Origin: Lachnospiraceae bacterium
GTDB taxonomy: Bacteria > Bacillota_A > Clostridia > Lachnospirales > Lachnospiraceae
Length of the DNA: 64,000 bases
Direction of reading: 5' to 3'
NCBI GenBank assembly: GCA_009911175.1
Contig: QXWX01000024.1
Coordinates: 18,122 to 82,121 of the forward strand
Positions 18,001 to 25,823 of the stretch are shown piece after piece. The notes beneath the pieces were generated by a model. That model did not search any database. It had not been told where the DNA came from and worked only from the letters and a program-made list of their open reading frames with translations. Position numbers and translations under genes: made by a program. Each line of letters starts with the position of its first letter. Within the stretch, counting starts at the first letter, position 1.

Positions 18001-21000
18001 CGAGCTCTTCACCGATGAAAAAGGGTATGCCTGCAGCATTGCGCTCCCCTTTGGGACTTATATTGTAAGGGAATCTACCACGCCGGAAAATTATACGCCG
18101 GTCAAAGATTTCCTGGTGCATATCACGGAGCATCATCCGGACAAGCCGCAGGAATGGCGGGTACTCCTGGATGGTGAATTCCAGGCGAAGCTGCGGATCG
18201 TCAAGAAAGACGATGAGACGAAGAAACCAGTCCTGGTAAAAAATGCGGAGTTCAAGATCTATGACCTGGACAATGAGAAATATGTGGAGCAGGTGACAAC
18301 CTATCCTACCCTTGGGAAACACCAATCCTTCTTTACCAATGAGCAGGGATACCTGATCTTGCCAGAGAACTTAAAGATTGGGCATTACCGGATTGAGGAA
18401 GTGACAGCCCCCAATGGGTATATCCGGAATGAACAGACCTATGAGGTGTCCGTAGATTCCAATACCGTTTACCAGATAGACGGCACATCCGGGGATGTGG
18501 TCATTGATGTGGTCTGCGAGGACCATCCGGTCAAAGGGAAACTCAATATTGTGAAAAAGGGCGAAGTCCTGAAAGGGTATGAGGAGACATTTCTTTACGA
18601 GGCGGAAAATCTTGCAGGCGCGGAATTCAATGTCTATGCGGCAGAAGATATTTATACGGCGGACCATCAGAAGGACGCGGAAGGAAACCGGATTCGGGAG
18701 TATGCTGCCGGGGAACTGATAGAAACCTTGGTGACCAATGAAAACGGGGAGGCATCCGTATCCGGCCTGCCTCTCGGTACGTACCGGATCGTAGAGACCA
18801 AAGCACCGGAAGGTTATGTGTTAAACGAATCCGCACAGAATGTTACGCTGTCTTATGCGGATCAGGATACACCAGTTGTGGAGCAGACTGCCGTGTTTGA
18901 TAATGACCGCCAGAAGGTAGAGATTGCCGTAGTCAAAAAGGATGCAAGAAATGAGGCTGCGCTTGCAGGCGCTGTTTTCAGTTTATATACGAAATCCGCC
19001 ATCACTGTAAATGGGGAAACCATCGTAAATGCAGACATACTGCTTGGTGAAGCGACAACAGGAGAGGATGGAAAAGCCGTCTTTGAGATGGACCTGCCTT
19101 TCGGGGAGTATTACATCCGGGAGCAGAAAGCGCCGGCCGGATATGTTTCCTCGGATCAGACAATCGAGGTGAACGCTTCTTACCAGGGGCAGGATATCAA
19201 GGCAGCAGAGTATACCAGTGAATTCCAGAATGAACCGACTACCGTTTCCATCAAAAAGACAGACCTGACTACGGGTGCGGAATTGGAGGGCGCAACGCTG
19301 ACGGTTCTTGACAGTGAGGGAAATGTAGTAGATACCTGGGTTTCTGCCAAAGGGGAAGAACATGTGGTAGAACGCTTAACAGCCGGGGAAACCTATACGC
19401 TGCATGAGGAAATGGCGCCTTATGGCTATCTGAAAGCGGAAGAGATAGAATTTACGGTTGAAGATACTGCCCAGATCCAGAAGGTGGAAATGAAGGATGA
19501 TGTCCCGACAGGTTTGATCCTGGTCAATAAGCAAGGGGAGCTTTTAGAAGATGTTTCCCTGCTGGATACCGTGACCGGATGGATCCAGCATGTCTTTGAA
19601 TATATCACAGGATCCCTGAAAGACGTTACTTTTGAAGTCTATGCCCTGGAAGATATCAAAGCGGCAGATGGAGAAAGTGAAGACCATTATAAAAAGGATG
19701 AACTGGTAGATACCATCACCACAGATGGGACAGGAGTTGCGAAACTGGAAAACCTGCCTCTGGGGAAATATTATGTAAAGGAAAAAGAAACAGCAGAAGG
19801 ATATATCCTGGATGAGAAAATCCGGGAAGCAGACCTGACCTACCGTGACCAGGAGACGCCTGTGGTCACATTTTCTACAGACTGGCTGAACAACCGTCAG
19901 AAGGTGGAACTTCAGGTATTGAAAACAGAAAAAGATTCTGACCGTGTGGTTCCGGGAACCGTGTTTTCCCTGTGCGCGGGAGAGGATATCACCAATGCGG
20001 AAGGGAAAGTGATCATGGAAGCGGATACCGTGATCGAGGAAAAGACTACCGATGGGGAAGGAAAGCTGAATTTTACAGCCGACCTGCCGGTGGGCTTTTC
20101 ATATTACGTGAAGGAGACGGCTGCGGCCCCTGGATTTACGACTAAGGGTGAAGTGCAGGAGTTTGACTTTGTACCGGGAATGGATGGGAGAGCTGCGGCT
20201 CCTTCCTTACTTGCGTTTGAAAATGAGACCACAGTATTTGAATTTACAAAAGTATCACTCACGGATGAAAAGGAAGTAGAGGGAGCGAAGCTGCAGGTGA
20301 CGGACGCGGACGGCAATGTCATCGATGAATGGGTTTCCGGGAAAGAACCCCATATCATCCGGGAACTGGTGGTAGGTGAGACTTACCGGATGTCAGAGCT
20401 TCTGCCAGCGGAAGGGTATGTGACTGCGGACAGTATTGAATTTACGGTTGGGAATACAGGCGAAGCGCAGAAGATCGTGATGAAGGATGACGTGACTAAG
20501 GTGGAGATTTTTAAGACCGATATTGCTGGGAAGGAACTGCCAGGTGCGAAGCTGACGATCCTGAACCAAGACGGGGAAGCAGTAGAAAGCTGGACATCCA
20601 CAGAGAAACCTCATTATATCGAAATGCTGCCAATTGGGGAGTATACGCTCCACGAAGAAATGGCGCCGGATGGTTATCTGGTAGCGGAGGATATCCCGTT
20701 CACTGTGGAAGATACCGGAGAAATCCAGAAAGTGTCCATGGAGGATGGCGTGACCAGGGTAGAAATCTCCAAGACCGATATTGCCGGAAAAGAACTGCCT
20801 GGGGCGAAGCTGACGATTTATGATAAAGATGGAAAAGTGGTAGAAAGCTGGACATCGGAGGAGAAACCTCATTATATTGAAATGCTCCCGACCGGGGAGT
20901 ATACGCTCCATGAAGAAATCGTACCGGATGGTTATGTGACAGCGGAGGATGTTACGTTTGAAGTCACAGAAACCGGAGAGATCCAGAAGGTAGCCATGAA

Positions 21001-21415
21001 GGATGATGTGACCAAGGTAGAAATCTCTAAGACAGATATTGCCGGGGAAGAGCTGCCTGGCGCAAAGTTGACCATCTATGATAAAGATGGGAAAGTGGTA
21101 GAAAGCTGGACATCGGAGGAGAAACCCCATTATATAGAAATGCTGCCGACCGGGGAGTATACGCTCCATGAGGAATCCGCGCCGGATGGTTACCTGGTAG
21201 CGGAGGATATTCAGTTTGAAGTCAAGGACACCGGGGAAATCCAGAAAGTGACTATGAAAGACGAACCTAAAAAACCGGAGATTCCAGAAACACCAAAAAC
21301 CGGGGACCGGACAGAAATTTTCTTCTGGTTCCTATTATTATGCTTGGCAAGTATCCTTATGATCGCGCCCCTTGTTTCCTGCGTCAAGGAGCAGAGAAGG
21401 GGCTGTAAGGATTGA
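15038..21415 (+). CDS. Giant SpaA-type sortase-anchored adhesin, 2,125 residues
   Basis: The protein starts with a signal peptide (basic RKSRR, hydrophobic core, cleavage near TYAEE), then an acidic linker. Residues 240-330 form a thioester-like domain with AYCLE (Cys near 260) and FTHIAASY near 315. About fifteen SpaA/Cna-B-like repeats follow, recognisable by strings such as LAGAVFGIY, APxGY and YYVKE; each can form a Lys-Asn isopeptide crosslink in the family. The last three are near-identical 86-residue units. It ends with TPKTGD, a membrane segment and a short tail, so it is attached to peptidoglycan by sortase. It lies between mobilisation and mating-channel genes, suggesting a role in cell contact during transfer (inferred). 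ATG 15038 is the start; TTG 15044 is an alternative. Confidence 0.93.
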   Translation: MRLTNRKSRRIISGLLAAVTVLSALIQPAVTYAEEPGPSAYEAEYPALEKVQPELAEDEIVTAGDYEVEVGSGFDIQNDFSGMEIPSEKVTVRFYEAKNQSGQDFNVDQMDTYKAIYFVDPVSGNPSYHVSRNIIVTEKTEILPDGEGILEESGNQSQESEEGEAAPDSDPHPECMTATEMEAVIEDMEQAEDIRDEAEPIAEDGGLLLFSMDTGMNRRMAARAASGTVSLETGRELYYPTNLGNYSTNYFTVNGKIAYCLESPKGTPGTGSYAAHVLENNPNLQKTLYYGYGGAGDQTDQFMPQFDGDLKYVFTHIAASYFYCGIEGFEGCTLADLEACGVLGWINYLANQPMPPNPYLSLSKTSLKASGSGSEQVTGTITLEGDSRNYITLRIPSNVTFHNEDNGDEQTGGTVRISGGTTFYFSAPMSVSGTWNTGEMRGTIRTVWKALVVSTGDANQDIGSYYEEESGNSVSFSVQWMDLARVKVVKVDSVSNTRLAGAVFGIYSDEACRNLIVTMPATNSNGESEVEITKTQNTVYLKEITAPVGYRYNATAYRVALQTNQTVSTTVPDTEQLGNLTIYKEGEALTGAAPQSNGVVFQYGNRRQKGAVFNVYAAKDIKTSYGAVAFKSGQLVAENLTTGEDGSVTVRNLHLGSYRVTEVQAPKGFYNAKESKDVVIAYAGQMAEAAFSDTTFHNDRQKAEVSIVKLDQDTKNGLAGGVFGLYAGQEIKGADANTVVAKDTLLNTVTTNGEGKAVFSADLPIGFDYYVKEIQAPGNYLKSSEDTYSFRFEPANGSEAKVSFSYTFTDQRATATIQLQKVDLETGANVPQGDASLEHAVYGLYARKDIVHPDQKSGVLYQAGEQVATLTTDREGKAKIENLYMGEYFVKEITPPAGYLADETEYDILCSYEGENTTVIERSCTSPEQVIKQPFQIVKVADNGETDAGLLAGAGFTAYLVSSLTTKEDGSYDFDSATPVVLGANGETELFTDEKGYACSIALPFGTYIVRESTTPENYTPVKDFLVHITEHHPDKPQEWRVLLDGEFQAKLRIVKKDDETKKPVLVKNAEFKIYDLDNEKYVEQVTTYPTLGKHQSFFTNEQGYLILPENLKIGHYRIEEVTAPNGYIRNEQTYEVSVDSNTVYQIDGTSGDVVIDVVCEDHPVKGKLNIVKKGEVLKGYEETFLYEAENLAGAEFNVYAAEDIYTADHQKDAEGNRIREYAAGELIETLVTNENGEASVSGLPLGTYRIVETKAPEGYVLNESAQNVTLSYADQDTPVVEQTAVFDNDRQKVEIAVVKKDARNEAALAGAVFSLYTKSAITVNGETIVNADILLGEATTGEDGKAVFEMDLPFGEYYIREQKAPAGYVSSDQTIEVNASYQGQDIKAAEYTSEFQNEPTTVSIKKTDLTTGAELEGATLTVLDSEGNVVDTWVSAKGEEHVVERLTAGETYTLHEEMAPYGYLKAEEIEFTVEDTAQIQKVEMKDDVPTGLILVNKQGELLEDVSLLDTVTGWIQHVFEYITGSLKDVTFEVYALEDIKAADGESEDHYKKDELVDTITTDGTGVAKLENLPLGKYYVKEKETAEGYILDEKIREADLTYRDQETPVVTFSTDWLNNRQKVELQVLKTEKDSDRVVPGTVFSLCAGEDITNAEGKVIMEADTVIEEKTTDGEGKLNFTADLPVGFSYYVKETAAAPGFTTKGEVQEFDFVPGMDGRAAAPSLLAFENETTVFEFTKVSLTDEKEVEGAKLQVTDADGNVIDEWVSGKEPHIIRELVVGETYRMSELLPAEGYVTADSIEFTVGNTGEAQKIVMKDDVTKVEIFKTDIAGKELPGAKLTILNQDGEAVESWTSTEKPHYIEMLPIGEYTLHEEMAPDGYLVAEDIPFTVEDTGEIQKVSMEDGVTRVEISKTDIAGKELPGAKLTIYDKDGKVVESWTSEEKPHYIEMLPTGEYTLHEEIVPDGYVTAEDVTFEVTETGEIQKVAMKDDVTKVEISKTDIAGEELPGAKLTIYDKDGKVVESWTSEEKPHYIEMLPTGEYTLHEESAPDGYLVAEDIQFEVKDTGEIQKVTMKDEPKKPEIPETPKTGDRTEIFFWFLLLCLASILMIAPLVSCVKEQRRGCKD
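20501..21274 (+). repeat. Three 258-bp tandem coding repeats
   Basis: Units begin at 20501, 20759 and 21017, each exactly 258 bp (86 codons), encoding KTDIAGKELPGAKLTI, a WTS-EKPHYIEMLP block and GEYTLHEE. Units two and three are the closest pair. Such repeats readily change number by recombination or slippage. Confidence 0.9.
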
Positions 21416-21463
21416 GAAAACGAAAGGGAGGGGCGGTGTATGCCCCTCCGGGAAGGAGGATGT

Positions 21464-21724
21464 ATGCATACCATAAATGGAAAGCAGTTGGAATATTTAA
21501 GAAAACGGTATCCATCTGGAACAGCCGTCTGTCTGGACGCAATGGAAGGGGAAGGGCAGATGGCATCCGGGATGAAAGGAAAAGTGCTTTATGTAGATGA
21601 TGTGGGACAGCTCCAGGTTCAGTGGGAGAATGGGAGCGGTCTGGCATTGATCCCAGGTGTGGACCAGTTCCATAAGGTCAGTGACCCGGCGAATAAAAAG
21701 AAACAGGAGGGACCATCCCGGTAA
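21464..21724 (+). CDS. DUF4314-like small protein
   Basis: The 86-residue product matches the DUF4314 pattern: LRKRYPSGTAVCLDAM, then MKGKVLYVDDVGQLQVQWENG and LALIPGVDQFHKV, a small beta-barrel-like fold. Its role is unknown, but it regularly occurs just before the coupling-protein gene in related elements. ATG 21464 is taken as the start, with GGAAGGAGG a few bases upstream; ATG 21440 is in frame but less well placed. The stop lies inside the start region of the next gene. Confidence 0.75.
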   Translation: MHTINGKQLEYLRKRYPSGTAVCLDAMEGEGQMASGMKGKVLYVDDVGQLQVQWENGSGLALIPGVDQFHKVSDPANKKKQEGPSR

Positions 21725-23481
21725 AACAGGGCGGGAAGTCAGATTGGATTGTCTGGCTTCTCGCCCTTCCCATTGTCTGGTGGGCGGCGTTCATTCTGGG
21801 GGATTCCCTACAGCCGGGGAGGAACCTGATGGAACTCCTTCCGGTGTTGACGGAAAAGCTGAACCAGCCATTCCAGATCCATTTCACAGAGTACACGGTG
21901 AAATGCCTTTTTCTCTGTACGCTCCTATACGGAATGGGGATCGGCATCTTCTACGCCAACCAAAAGAATTACCGCCGGGGGGAGGAACACGGTTCCGCCA
22001 AATGGGGAGATGTAGGGAAACTGTGTAAAAAATACCGTGATATGCCTTACTCGCAGAATATCCTGCTGACCCAGAACTTCCGCATCGGGCTCAACTGTTA
22101 CAAGCACAGGAGAAACCTGAACATCTTAGTGATCGGAGGTTCGGGCGCCGGAAAATCTCGAACTTTCGCTATCCCCAATATCATGCAGTGCAACTGCTCC
22201 ATGGTGATCACGGATCCCAAGGCCGAACTGCTCCGGAAGACAGGAGGTCTGCTGAAAAAGAAAGGGTATGAGGTGCGGGTGTTCGACCTGATCCATCCGG
22301 ATACGTCCTTTTGCTATAACCCGTTCCAGTATGTGCAGGATGATAAGGATGTGCTGCGGCTGATCAATAACCTGATCAAAAATACCACACCGAAAGGCTC
22401 CCAATCCTCCGATCCGTTCTGGGAGAAAAGCGAAACCGCCCTGCTACAGGCACTGATGATGTACCTCTTACATGAAGCACCGCCAGAGGAACAAAATTTC
22501 CCGATGATCATGGAAATGCTGGCTTCGGCCCAGGTAAAGGAAGAAGATGAGGATTATGAGTCCCCGTTGGATATCTTATTTGAACGGCTGGAAATGCGTG
22601 ACCCGGAAAGCATCGCGGTCAAGCAATACCATATTTACAAACAGGCGGCGGGCAAGACTGCGAAAAGTATCTTAATCTCCGTGGGCGTACGTTTGGCGGC
22701 GTTCAACCTGAAGCAGATCGCGGACCTGACCTGTACCGATGAACTGGATCTTGCCAGCATCGGGGAGAAAAAGGTGGCGTTATTCTGCTGTATTCCTGAC
22801 GCGGATACCAGTTTGAATTACCTGGTCGGCATGATCTACAGCCAGTTATTCCAGACACTGTATTATGTGGCGGATCGTCTCCATGGTGGGAAGCTGCCAA
22901 TCCCAGTGCACTGCATCATGGATGAATGGGCAAATGTGGCCCTGCCGGATGACTTTGATAAAATCCTGGCAACCATGCGTTCCCGTTCGATTTCCTGTAG
23001 TATTATCGTCCAGAACATGAGCCAGATCAAGGCGCTGTTTAAGGACTCCCATGAGAGCTTGGTCGGCAATTGTGACGAACTTTTATATCTCGGCGGCAAC
23101 GAAAAGGAGACCCATAAATACCTTTCTGAACTGCTCGGAAAGGAGACGATAGACACGAATACCTATGGGCAGACGAAGGGAAAATCCGGCAGCTATTCCA
23201 CCAATTTTCAACAGAGCGGAAGGGAATTATTAATGCCCGATGAAGTAAGGCTGCTGGATAATGACTATGCCCTTTTATTTGTCCGGGGCGAACATGCCGT
23301 CATGGACCGAAAGTATGACCTGTTAAAACATCCGAATATCAAGGATACGGAGGATGGAGGTTCCAAGCCCTATGATTATGCCCAGGCACCGCTGGCACAT
23401 GATGTACCGGCATTGGATGAAACCCGGTATGAGGATTATGAACTGTTCTCTGGTGAGGATATTGCCGGGGAGCCTTTTTAA
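21715..23481 (+). CDS. virD4: VirD4-type coupling protein, start codon apparently ATC
   Basis: This 588-residue hexameric ATPase links the relaxosome to the mating channel. Walker A is VIGGSGAGKSRTFAIPN (about residue 139), Walker B is CIMDEWANVALP (about 401) with IIVQNMSQIKALF after it. The first ATG is at 21829, but the first transmembrane helix typical of the family (WIVWLLALPIVWWAAFILG) is encoded upstream of it, and in that stretch there is no ATG, GTG or TTG. The only near-canonical codon behind the GGAGGG site is ATC 21715. A second membrane segment lies near residues 60-80. The start is inferred. Confidence 0.9.
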   Translation: MPVKQGGKSDWIVWLLALPIVWWAAFILGDSLQPGRNLMELLPVLTEKLNQPFQIHFTEYTVKCLFLCTLLYGMGIGIFYANQKNYRRGEEHGSAKWGDVGKLCKKYRDMPYSQNILLTQNFRIGLNCYKHRRNLNILVIGGSGAGKSRTFAIPNIMQCNCSMVITDPKAELLRKTGGLLKKKGYEVRVFDLIHPDTSFCYNPFQYVQDDKDVLRLINNLIKNTTPKGSQSSDPFWEKSETALLQALMMYLLHEAPPEEQNFPMIMEMLASAQVKEEDEDYESPLDILFERLEMRDPESIAVKQYHIYKQAAGKTAKSILISVGVRLAAFNLKQIADLTCTDELDLASIGEKKVALFCCIPDADTSLNYLVGMIYSQLFQTLYYVADRLHGGKLPIPVHCIMDEWANVALPDDFDKILATMRSRSISCSIIVQNMSQIKALFKDSHESLVGNCDELLYLGGNEKETHKYLSELLGKETIDTNTYGQTKGKSGSYSTNFQQSGRELLMPDEVRLLDNDYALLFVRGEHAVMDRKYDLLKHPNIKDTEDGGSKPYDYAQAPLAHDVPALDETRYEDYELFSGEDIAGEPF

Positions 23482-23563
23482 GTAATGGAGAATATCGAAT
23501 CAATCAAGACTCGGCAAGTAACTTGCTATGCGGGTTATTTGCAAATGAATGGAGGAATGTGTA

Positions 23564-23929
23564 ATGAAATTTTATAAGATGAGGAGAAAATATGACAACC
23601 GGAAACAGAAGAAAACAGCACCATTGCCAATGAGTAGCAGGCAGAAAAATTTGTTTTTATCCTATACGGCATTGGTCTTTGCGCTCTGCATGGGCACCGT
23701 TACAGTTTATGCGGCCGGAGACCCGCTGGCAGTGGTTAATAACCTGTCTACCTTTATCTTTTCCCTGATCCGTGCGATCGGGATGATCCTGCTGGGATTT
23801 GGAGTCGTGCAGGTCGGTTTGTCTCTAAAAAGCCATGACCCCAGCCAGAGGGCCAACGGGTTCCTGACACTGGCCGGAGGGATCATCATTACCTTTGCCA
23901 AGGAAATCCTGGATATGATCATGGGCTGA
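23564..23929 (+). CDS. VirB2/TrbC-like small membrane protein
   Basis: The 121-residue product has a basic N-terminus, a signal-like helix (LFLSYTALVFALCMGTVTVYA, with possible cleavage before AGDPLAV), then two hydrophobic helices (FIFSLIRAIGMILLGFGVVQ and the GFLTLAGGIIITF segment) joined by a short polar loop. This is the layout of VirB2/TrbC-type pilin subunits and of Maff2-like proteins in clostridial elements. Position between VirD4 and the VirB6-like gene supports the assignment. ATG 23564 has GGAGG eight bases upstream; ATG 23549 is in frame but poorly placed. Confidence 0.7.
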   Translation: MKFYKMRRKYDNRKQKKTAPLPMSSRQKNLFLSYTALVFALCMGTVTVYAAGDPLAVVNNLSTFIFSLIRAIGMILLGFGVVQVGLSLKSHDPSQRANGFLTLAGGIIITFAKEILDMIMG

Positions 23930-23970
23930 TGTCTTTTCGCAGGATGGATGCAAGAAAGGGGTGAAACTGA

Positions 23971-24810
23971 TTGGAAAGTGATAACTGGATTGTCCAGAAC
24001 CTAAACTCCGCATTATCCACGTGGAATGATAAGCTGACAGAGATCTGGACCCTGCTGACCCAGAGTCCGGAGAATTTCAAAGGCGGCGCGATATGGGGCG
24101 TGATGGTGAATGTCAATGACGCGCTGAAAGCCATCGGGTATGGCCTGCTGGTCTTATTTTTTGCGGTGGGGATTGTAAAGACCTGTTCCAGCTATACGGA
24201 CATCAAGAAACCGGAGCATGTGGTGAAAGCATTCATCCGTTTTGCGCTGGCCCAGGGCGCGGTGATGTATGGCATGGAACTTTTGACGGCAGTGTTTTCG
24301 ATTGTACAGGGCATGGTCTCTACTATTATGAGCAATTCCGGGATGGCCCAGGGGGTGACGGAGCTGCCAGTGGAAATCGTGGAGAAGATTGAATCCGTGG
24401 GGATGCTGGAGTCCATCCCCTTGTGGATCGTAACTCTGTTAGGAAGCCTTCTGATCACGGTTTTATCTTTCATCATGGTGCTGACCGTTTACGGTCGGAT
24501 GTTCAAGCTGTATATGTATACGGCAATCGCGCCGATTCCTATTTCCTCCTTTGCGGGGGAGACCACACAGTCTGTGGGGAAGAATTTCATCCGGTCTTAT
24601 ACCGGGGTATGCCTGGAAGGGGCGATCATAGCCTTGGCATGCATTATCTTTTCCGCCTTTGCGGCGAGTCCTCCGGCGCTGGGAGACCAGAGCCTGTCGG
24701 CGGTGACGATCGTATGGAATTATGTAGGGGAACTGGTCTTCAATTTACTGGTGCTGGTAGGAGCCGTGAAAGCATCGGACCGGATTGTGAAGGAAATCAT
24801 GGGACTGTAG
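23971..24810 (+). CDS. virB6: VirB6/TrbL-like polytopic channel protein
   Basis: The 279-residue protein has about six hydrophobic segments, among them YGLLVLFFAVGIVKTC, IPLWIVTLLGSLLITVLSF and ELVFNLLVLVGAVKAS, and the characteristic APIPISSFAGE loop seen in VirB6-like proteins of Gram-positive conjugative elements. It would form part of the inner-membrane translocation channel. TTG 23971 is the start, behind AAAGGGGTGA. It is followed by a 90-base gap and the PrgI gene. Confidence 0.85.
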   Translation: MESDNWIVQNLNSALSTWNDKLTEIWTLLTQSPENFKGGAIWGVMVNVNDALKAIGYGLLVLFFAVGIVKTCSSYTDIKKPEHVVKAFIRFALAQGAVMYGMELLTAVFSIVQGMVSTIMSNSGMAQGVTELPVEIVEKIESVGMLESIPLWIVTLLGSLLITVLSFIMVLTVYGRMFKLYMYTAIAPIPISSFAGETTQSVGKNFIRSYTGVCLEGAIIALACIIFSAFAASPPALGDQSLSAVTIVWNYVGELVFNLLVLVGAVKASDRIVKEIMGL

Positions 24811-24899
24811 AGGAAATTATAAAACAGCTTTTGAGTATTCAATTAAGGGACACTGAATCAGAGGTGAGGAAACTGTTCAGATATATGGAGGTGATGTAG

Positions 24900-25823
24900 A
24901 TAGAAGTAAAAATGAATAAGGAGATCATGGAGTACCGGGAAGCTATGTTTTTTGGTCTGGACTTCCGGCAGATGGTCTGTTCCCTGCTTGCGGTTGCGGC
25001 CGCGGTGGGGATTTATTTCAGCATGAGGCGTGTGGCAGGGGATGAAGTGACGGGATGGCTTTGTATGTTAGGCGCGGCCCCGTTTGCGTTCTGCGGGTTC
25101 TTCCGGTACCATGGGATGACTGCGGAGCAGTTTGCGTGGGCGTTCATAAAGTCCGAGTTCCTGTACCCCAAAAGGCTGCTGTTCCAGCCAGAGGATATCT
25201 ATTATCAGTGCCTGGAGGAAAAAATTTCCGATGGAGAAAATGGAAAACACAAGGGGAAAGAAAAGGAGAAAAGAGCTAAAAGGAATAAAAAAAGCAGAGC
25301 AGACAGGAACCAAAGCAAGAAAAATTCAAACTGCAGACCGATAAAAAAGAAAAGGAAAAATCAAAGCAGGAAGCAATTGGAAAATGGCAGGGCAGACCGT
25401 AGGAATAGGAGTCGGGAAAAAACTCAGATTATGGATGTTCGAAGTTATCAATCTGACAATAGGCAAAGGAATTTCACAGATAATGTTCGGAAGAAACATC
25501 AGGTTAACAGGCCGGAGAACGCAACTGACGCCATGAGGAGAATTCATCCAGATAACAGGTCAGGAAACCAGCCAGTGCAGAGGATCCATTCAGCTAGGAG
25601 ACAGGGAAATCGGATAGAAACTGAGCGAAAAGTCCGTCCCGCCAACAGAGGGAGAAACCAGTCCGCCAACAGGCAGGGGATTCGGTCGAACAGTGAACGC
25701 AGGAATCAATTAGCTAGCAGACAGGAAATCCGGCTGGACAGTAGGCTCAGGAACCTGTCCGCCAACACGCAGGGAACCAGTCCGGTTAGAAGGCAGAAGA
25801 ACAGGAGGGATGCGAGTGATTAG
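24900..25823 (+). CDS. prgI: PrgI-family protein with a long basic repetitive tail, start apparently ATA
   Basis: Residues 1-105 are a normal PrgI protein: IEYREAMFFGL-like N-terminus (EIMEYREAMFFGLDFRQM) and two membrane helices (VCSLLAVAAAVGIYFSM and WLCMLGAAPFAFCGFF). PrgI is a VirB3-like partner of VirB4. Unusually, some 200 further residues follow, very rich in Arg, Asn, Gln, Lys and Ser with loose NRQG/ERRNQ-type repeats, almost without hydrophobic residues. ATG 24912 is the first standard start but GGAGG (24887-24891) is ideally placed for ATA 24900, giving the family-like opening EVKMNKE. The 3' end overlaps virB4. Confidence 0.8.
   Translation: MEVKMNKEIMEYREAMFFGLDFRQMVCSLLAVAAAVGIYFSMRRVAGDEVTGWLCMLGAAPFAFCGFFRYHGMTAEQFAWAFIKSEFLYPKRLLFQPEDIYYQCLEEKISDGENGKHKGKEKEKRAKRNKKSRADRNQSKKNSNCRPIKKKRKNQSRKQLENGRADRRNRSREKTQIMDVRSYQSDNRQRNFTDNVRKKHQVNRPENATDAMRRIHPDNRSGNQPVQRIHSARRQGNRIETERKVRPANRGRNQSANRQGIRSNSERRNQLASRQEIRLDSRLRNLSANTQGTSPVRRQKNRRDASD

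Noticed and set aside
20393..21169. 258-codon minus-strand frame with repeats
   Set aside because: The repeats mirror the 258-bp coding units of the adhesin on the other strand.
23482..23563. GCAAGTAACTTGC palindrome before the VirB2-like gene
   Set aside because: Short, and not matched elsewhere in the window well enough to call an operator.
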